A stretch of 64,000 nucleotides of DNA, from contig NZ_JACHLZ010000001.1 in assembly GCF_014204755.1 (NCBI RefSeq), forward strand, positions 3,385,337-3,449,336. The letters run 5' to 3'. Shown in pieces: positions 59,525-64,000 of this stretch. The notes beneath the pieces are model-generated. The model was not told the origin of the DNA. It did no database searches and worked only from the letters and a program-made list of their open reading frames with translations. Origin of the DNA: Brachybacterium aquaticum (GTDB lineage Bacteria; Actinomycetota; Actinomycetes; Actinomycetales; Dermabacteraceae). The position numbers and the translations under genes are program-made. Every line of letters begins with the position of its first letter. Within the stretch, counting starts at the first letter, position 1.

Positions 59525-59600
59525 CCTGTCGGGGCGCTCCCGCAGCCCCCGTCGGTCGGGGCGGCTCACGAAGGCCTCACCTGTCGGGGCGCTCCCGCAG
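59525..59600. repeat. 21-bp direct repeats, 55-bp period
   Basis: CCTGTCGGGGCGCTCCCGCA plus one base occurs at 59525 and 59580. The 34 bp between them include a CCCCGTCGG half-motif. Confidence 0.85.
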
Positions 59601-59675
59601 TCCCCGCCGAGGTGGCGCAGGGAACCTGCACCCTCGACGAAAAGCTGATGCCGTCCCTCAGGCGGGCAGGGCAGG

Positions 59676-59920
59676 ATGGGCCACGCTCCGCCCGGACGCT
59701 TCATCGCGATCTCCCCTCGTGACGCCCCGGCACCGTTCCGCCTCACCTCGGCCCAGGCCGACGTGCGGTACCTGGAGCACCCCTTCGAGGACGGGATATG
59801 TCCTCGTACGCTCCTACGCTTCGACGGGTAACCCCACCCCGACGAGTTCCCGCTGTTCGCTCTGCCCCCCGGCCGCCCACCCCCGTCGGCGGGGCCGCCC
59901 GACCCTGCTCCGGGAGATCC
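59676..59920 (+). pseudogene. Remnant of a small conserved protein gene
   Basis: From the ATG at 59676 the frame reads a protein-like sequence (GRFIAISPRDAPAPFRLTSA, then QADVRYLEHPFEDG) and stops at 59829. A second frame continues with GYVLVRSY, and a third resumes as HPDEFPLFALPPGR. Two small indels near 59795 and 59825 explain the pattern. I cannot name the family. The remnant ends just before the ABC transporter start. Confidence 0.65.
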
Positions 59921-59922
59921 CC

Positions 59923-61686
59923 ATGCTCTGGACCCTCATCAGGCAGCACATCCGGCCCTACCTGCCGCATGTCGCCGCCGTGATCGTCCTCCAGCTCGCG
60001 ACCGTGCTCGCGACGCTGTACCTGCCCAGCCTCAACGCCGACATCATCGACAACGGCGTGGCCACCGGCGACACCGACTACATCTGGCGCGTCGGCGGGA
60101 TCATGCTGCTGGTCGCGATGGTCCAGGTGATCACGGCGATCACCTCGGTCTGGTTCGGCGCCCGCACCGCGATGGGGATCGGGCGCGACATCCGCCGCTC
60201 CGTCTACACGCGCGTGGACCGCTTCTCCACCGAGGAGATGGGCCGCTTCGGTGCGCCGACGCTCATCACCCGCGGCACCAACGACGTCCAGCAGGTGCAG
60301 ATGCTCGTGCTGATGACGCTGAACATGATGGTCATGGTGCCGATCATGTCCATCGGCGGCATCATCATGGCGATCCAGGAGGACCCGGGGCTGTCGTGGC
60401 TCGTGTGGGTGTCCGTGCCCGTGCTGATCCTGATCGTCGGGCTGCTGATCATCCGGCTCATGCCGCTGTTCCAGCGGATGCAGGACAACATCGATGCCAT
60501 CAACGGCGTGATGCGCGAGCAGATCATGGGCATCCGCGTGGTGCGCGCCTTCGTGCGCGAGCAGCACGAGACCTCCCGCTTCACCGACGCGAACGCCGCC
60601 CTGACCCGCACCTCGGTGAACATCGGCCGGCTGTTCATCCTCATGGGTCCGCTGATCACCGTGATCCTGCACCTCGCCACCGCCGCAGTGCTCTGGTTCG
60701 GCGGTCACCGCGTGGACACGGGGCTCGTCGAGGTGGGCGCGCTGACCGCCTTCATGCAGTACCTGCTGCAGATCCTTATGGCGGTCATGATGGGCACCTT
60801 CATGTTCATGATGTTCCCGCGCGCGATCATCTCCGCCCGCCGCATCGGCGAGGTCCTCGAGACGGTCCCCACCCTCCATGAGCCCGACGCCCCCATCGAG
60901 GTCAGCGACACAGAGGGCGGCGCGAGCGTCGAGTTCCGCGACGTCACCTTCACCTACCCCGGCGCTGAGTCGCCGGTGCTCGACCGGGTCTCCTTCACCG
61001 CCGAGGCCGGACGCACCACCGCCATCATCGGCTCCACCGGCGCGGGGAAGACCACGCTGGTCAGCCTCATCCCGCGCCTGCACGATGCGACCGACGGACA
61101 GGTGCTGCTGGACGGGGTGCCGGTGACGGACCTGTCCCGCGCCACCATCTCCGCGACCGTCGGCCTCGTGCCCCAGAAGCCGTACCTCTTCTCCGGCACG
61201 ATCGGCCACAACCTCCGCTTCGGCGACCCGTCGGCGACCGACGAGCAGCTGTGGGAGGCGCTCGACGTCGCCCAGGGCACCGAGTTCGTGAAGGACCGCA
61301 CCACCGGGACGGGGGAGGAGCTCGCCCGCGGCCTCGAGTCCTCCGTCTCCCAGGGCGGCACCAATGTCTCCGGCGGTCAGCGCCAGCGCCTGTGCATCGC
61401 ACGCACCCTCGTCGCGGCGCCGCGTGTGTACGTCTTCGACGACTCGTTCTCGGCGCTGGACGTGACCACGGATGCCAAGGTCCGCGAGGGACTGGCCACC
61501 CGCACCCGCGGCGCGACGACCATCATCGTCGCCCAGCGGATCTCCACCATCACGTCGGCCGATCAGATCCTCGTGCTGGAGGAGGGTCGGATCGTCGGCC
61601 GCGGCACCCACGAGGAGCTGCTCGCGAGCAGCGAGACCTACCGGGAGATCGTCGACTCCCAGATCACCGCGGAGGAGCCGGCATGA
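59923..61686 (+). CDS. ABC exporter half-transporter with degenerate ATP site
   Basis: The product is 587 aa. Six membrane helices (about 1-320) are followed by an ATPase with GSTGAGKTTL (K376), VPQKPYLFSGTI, VSGGQRQRLCIARTL and YVFDDSFSALD. The catalytic Glu after Walker B is Asp (D507), as in the inactive-site half of heterodimeric exporters. GGGAG precedes the ATG. It overlaps the second half-transporter by ATGA, so they form a heterodimer that exports a drug, lipid or peptide. Confidence 0.93.
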   Translation: MLWTLIRQHIRPYLPHVAAVIVLQLATVLATLYLPSLNADIIDNGVATGDTDYIWRVGGIMLLVAMVQVITAITSVWFGARTAMGIGRDIRRSVYTRVDRFSTEEMGRFGAPTLITRGTNDVQQVQMLVLMTLNMMVMVPIMSIGGIIMAIQEDPGLSWLVWVSVPVLILIVGLLIIRLMPLFQRMQDNIDAINGVMREQIMGIRVVRAFVREQHETSRFTDANAALTRTSVNIGRLFILMGPLITVILHLATAAVLWFGGHRVDTGLVEVGALTAFMQYLLQILMAVMMGTFMFMMFPRAIISARRIGEVLETVPTLHEPDAPIEVSDTEGGASVEFRDVTFTYPGAESPVLDRVSFTAEAGRTTAIIGSTGAGKTTLVSLIPRLHDATDGQVLLDGVPVTDLSRATISATVGLVPQKPYLFSGTIGHNLRFGDPSATDEQLWEALDVAQGTEFVKDRTTGTGEELARGLESSVSQGGTNVSGGQRQRLCIARTLVAAPRVYVFDDSFSALDVTTDAKVREGLATRTRGATTIIVAQRISTITSADQILVLEEGRIVGRGTHEELLASSETYREIVDSQITAEEPA

Positions 61687-63710
61687 GCGCGGAGAAGAAG
61701 CGCGAGAAGAAGAGCGCGCCGGCGACGACCACCGGCGCCGAGCTCACCGACGCCGAGATCCTCGAGATGCAAGACTCGATGACCAGCGAGTGGGGCGAGT
61801 CCGCACCGCGGAAGGCGAAGGCCTTCTGGCCCTCCGCACTCCGGCTGTTCAGGACGTTCGGCGACCACAAGCTCGCCCTCGCCATCGTGCTCGCCTTCGG
61901 CATCGCCTCCACCGTCCTCAGCGTGTGGGCGCCGCTGCTGCTCGGCGACGCGATGGACGTCATCTTCGACGGCTTCCTCGGCGACGGCGTGGACTTCGGT
62001 GCGCTCGGCCGGCTGCTGCTGCTGGTCCTCGGCGTCTACCTCGTTGCCTCGCTGTTCGACTGGATCCAGGGCTGGATCCTCAACGACGTCGTCATGCGGA
62101 TCGTCTACCGGCTCCGCGAGCGGATCGAGGCGAAGGTCAACCGCCTGCCGCTGTCGTACTTCGACACCCGCCAGCGCGGCGACCTGCTCTCACGCACCAC
62201 CAACGACGTCGACAACGTCCAGACCGCGCTCCAGCAGGCCTTCGCCTCGCTCATCTACGCGGTCCTCACCATCGTGGGCATCACCGTGATGATGTTCTGG
62301 CTGTCCTGGCAGCTCGCCCTCATCGCGATGATCGCCCTGCCGCTGTCCGCCGTGGTCATCGGCATCATCGGCACCAAGTCCCAGAAGCTGTTCACCGCCC
62401 AGTGGCGCAACACCGGCCGCCTGAACGGCCACGTCGAGGAGTCCTTCACCGGCCACGACCTGGTCACCGTCTTCGACCGCCAGGACTCGATGCGCGAGCA
62501 GTTCGACGAGCGCAACGAGGAGCTGTGGGAGGCCTCGTTCAAGGCCCAGTTCTACTCGGGAATGATCATGCCGATCATGCAGTGGGTGACCTACGTCGGC
62601 TACGTCGGCATCGCCGTGGTGGGCGGACTGCGCATCGCGAGCGGACAGATGTCGCTCGGCCAGGTCACCGCCTTCATCCAGTACTCGCGCGAGTTCAACG
62701 CGCCGCTCGGCGAGGTCGCCGGCATGGCGAACATGCTCATCTCCGGCGTCGCCTCCGCCGAGCGGATCTTCGAGCTGCTGGACGCCGAGGAGCAGCAGCC
62801 CGACGGCGAGATCACCGCCCGCGAGGTCGCGGCCGACGGGGAGTTGCGCGAGCGCCGGATCGAGCGCGCCGAGCTCACCGCCCCCACCCGCGGCCGGGTC
62901 GAGTTCGACCACGTCGCCTTCTCCTACACCCCGGAGAAGCCGCTGATCAGCGACCTGTCCCTGGTCGCCGAGCCGGGGCAGACGGTCGCGATCGTCGGCC
63001 CGACGGGCGCCGGGAAGACCACCCTCGTGAACCTCGTGATGCGCTTCTACGAGATCGATGCCGGGCAGATCCGCCTGGACGGCGTGGACATCCGCGCGCT
63101 CGATCGCGGGGCCGTCCGCTCCCAGGTGGGCATGGTGCTCCAGGACGCGGTGCTGTTCGGCGGCACCATCCGCGAGAACATCCGCTACGGCCGCCTCGAC
63201 GCGACCGACGAGGAGGTGGTCGCCGCCGCGCGCGCCACCTTCGTGGACCGCTTCGTGCACACCCTCCCCGACGGCTACGACACCGTCATCGAGGACGAGG
63301 GCGCGAACGTCTCCGCCGGTGAGCGCCAGCTCATCACCATCGCCCGCGCCTTCCTCGCCGATCCCGCCCTGCTCATCCTCGACGAGGCCACCTCCTCGGT
63401 GGACACCCGCACCGAGGTGCTCGTCCAGCACGCGATGGCGGCGCTGCGCACCGACCGCACCAGCTTCGTCATCGCGCACCGCCTCTCCACCATCCGCGAC
63501 GCCGACGTCATCCTCGTGATGGAGCACGGCGACATCGTCGAGCAGGGCTCGCACGAGCAGCTGCTCGAGGCGGGCGGCGCCTACCACCGGCTGTACTGGT
63601 CCCAGTTCGCGGCAGGGGTGGACCCCGACGAGGACGAGGCGGTGCGCGAGGGCTCGGTGCGCGAGGGCACGACGACCGGCGCGATCCCCGCGGTGGACGC
63701 GGAGGGCTGA
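61683..63710 (+). CDS. ABC exporter half-transporter with canonical catalytic Glu
   Basis: The product is 675 aa. A charged Lys-rich N-terminus (about 60 residues) precedes six membrane helices. The ATPase has GPTGAGKTTL (K445), VLQDAVLFGGTI, the atypical signature VSAGERQLITIARA, and LLILDEATSSVD with Glu568. A GVDPDEDEAVREG-type acidic tail ends the protein. The degenerate partner upstream and this subunit together give the usual one-active-site heterodimer. A 25-residue insert between the transmembrane and ATPase domains has one AADGE repeat motif. Confidence 0.94.
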   Translation: MSAEKKREKKSAPATTTGAELTDAEILEMQDSMTSEWGESAPRKAKAFWPSALRLFRTFGDHKLALAIVLAFGIASTVLSVWAPLLLGDAMDVIFDGFLGDGVDFGALGRLLLLVLGVYLVASLFDWIQGWILNDVVMRIVYRLRERIEAKVNRLPLSYFDTRQRGDLLSRTTNDVDNVQTALQQAFASLIYAVLTIVGITVMMFWLSWQLALIAMIALPLSAVVIGIIGTKSQKLFTAQWRNTGRLNGHVEESFTGHDLVTVFDRQDSMREQFDERNEELWEASFKAQFYSGMIMPIMQWVTYVGYVGIAVVGGLRIASGQMSLGQVTAFIQYSREFNAPLGEVAGMANMLISGVASAERIFELLDAEEQQPDGEITAREVAADGELRERRIERAELTAPTRGRVEFDHVAFSYTPEKPLISDLSLVAEPGQTVAIVGPTGAGKTTLVNLVMRFYEIDAGQIRLDGVDIRALDRGAVRSQVGMVLQDAVLFGGTIRENIRYGRLDATDEEVVAAARATFVDRFVHTLPDGYDTVIEDEGANVSAGERQLITIARAFLADPALLILDEATSSVDTRTEVLVQHAMAALRTDRTSFVIAHRLSTIRDADVILVMEHGDIVEQGSHEQLLEAGGAYHRLYWSQFAAGVDPDEDEAVREGSVREGTTTGAIPAVDAEG

Positions 63711-63711
63711 C

Positions 63712-63796
63712 GGCCGACGGGGCCGGGCGGTTGGAGGTCCGGCGGCCGACGGTGTCTGGCGGTTGGAGGTCCGACGGCCGACGGGGCCGGGCGGCC
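63712..63796. repeat. Three 32-bp tandem repeats with GGCCGACGG
   Basis: The unit contains GGCCGACGG, CGGGCGGTTGGAGGTCCG and a 3-4 bp joint. Copies start at 63712, 63744 and 63776, and the third is truncated into a CCCCGCC end. Confidence 0.85.
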
Positions 63797-63817
63797 CCGC
63801 CTCTCCCTGCCTGAGTC

Positions 63818-63867
63818 GTGCGCGCTCACGGTCGATGCCGGGTCTGGCGTCGACCGTGAGCGCGCAC
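63818..63867. repeat. Palindromic element P, copy 2
   Basis: Arms as copy 1 (GTGCGCGCTCACGGTCGATG) with one mismatch in the right arm and a different 10-nt loop. Confidence 0.92.
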
Positions 63868-64000
63868 AAGTTTGTCCGGGCCCCGCCGACGGGCGGTGCG
63901 CCCGCGGTGCGGAGCACATGAGAGCTGGTTCGAGACCGGTTTGACGGCGGACGCGGGGTGGACGAAGGTAGGGGATCCTGAGGGGGGGGGACGATGGGGA

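Larger units (their letters stand above)
59357..59675. other. 319-bp intergenic region made of repeat fragments
   Basis: No gene is called. It holds repeat Q copy 2 (59478-59516) and a 21-bp direct repeat CCTGTCGGGGCGCTCCCGCAG split here only by position (59525-59545 and 59580-59600, 55 bp apart). Confidence 0.7.
63711..64000. other. Terminal intergenic region with 32-bp repeats and palindrome P
   Basis: GGCCGACGG units at 63712, 63744 and 63776 form a 32-bp-period tandem array. Palindrome P copy 2 lies at 63818-63867. The last 70 bp show no gene; a run of nine G lies near 63982. Confidence 0.75.

Noticed and set aside
63980..63992. Poly-G run as a phase-variation tract
   Set aside because: No start codon or gene is visible next to it before the window ends.

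Overview
The window is very GC-rich DNA (GC third positions, GTG starts, tRNA without an encoded CCA, Tat-type lipoprotein, MetP/MetS pair, mycothiol-type ArsC, ACR3, RNase J). It is chromosomal DNA of a high-GC actinobacterium. The gene content fits Micrococcales, perhaps a Brachybacterium-like Dermabacteraceae member, but that genus is an inference. No rRNA, IS transposase, phage gene, plasmid origin or CRISPR array was found. I count about 52 intact protein genes, one protein gene cut by the left edge, three decayed genes and one tRNA.

Layout. 1-6.4 kb: end of a 5-oxoprolinase (pxp) operon, hypothetical proteins, a dedA-sirtuin pair, and two membrane proteins. 6.5-8.3 kb: a decayed XRE regulator, then thyA-folA. 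8.4-12.2 kb: a LacI regulator divergent from a GH51 arabinofuranosidase and an alpha/beta hydrolase. 12.5-16.5 kb: RNase J, a P-loop kinase and a Tat lipoprotein. 16.6-22.5 kb: a frameshifted GH95 fucosidase divergent from an oxidoreductase / DUF993 / sugar-isomerase operon. 22.5-32.6 kb: YCII protein, a DUF4143 ATPase behind a 23-bp tandem array, a second LacI, a hydantoin-racemase/NCS1 transporter pair, a dicarboxylate transporter divergent from a FadR-type regulator, another sugar isomerase and a small acidic protein. 32.8-40.5 kb: a flavin oxidoreductase pair, an S9 peptidase, and two membrane-anchored proteins that look like inactive YpfJ-type peptidases. 40.8-47.9 kb: tRNA-Ser(GGA), a third LacI, a double HAD protein and a complete ECF transporter. 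48.1-50.9 kb: an arsenic cassette (double-domain ArsC, ACR3, ArsR with two operators). 51.2-63.7 kb: MetP/MetS, an M20 amidase with an AbgT transporter, a GNAT, LrgA/LrgB-like proteins, a TfoX-N protein, a gene remnant and a heterodimeric ABC exporter.

The most unusual content is the repeats. (1) An 18-bp palindrome, CCCCGTCGGCCGACGGGG, occurs as whole or half copies dozens of times. It lies in intergenic arrays and, in frame, in disordered protein linkers, including those joining the duplicated ArsC and HAD domains. (2) A palindrome family GGTGC-N7-GTCGCTA ... TAGCGAC-N7-GCACC forms arrays on both sides of the arsenic cassette, with a single diverged copy at 32.6 kb. (3) Two copies of a palindrome with 20-nt arms lie at 56.9 and 63.8 kb. 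(4) A 39-bp repeat lies in inverse orientation at 57.04 and 59.48 kb. (5) Six 23-bp direct repeats sit upstream of the DUF4143 ATPase. A second theme is regulation: many starts sit 6-7 nt after a TAnnnT-like box, which points to leaderless transcripts, and several clear operators are visible (ArsR, FadR-type, LacI candidates).
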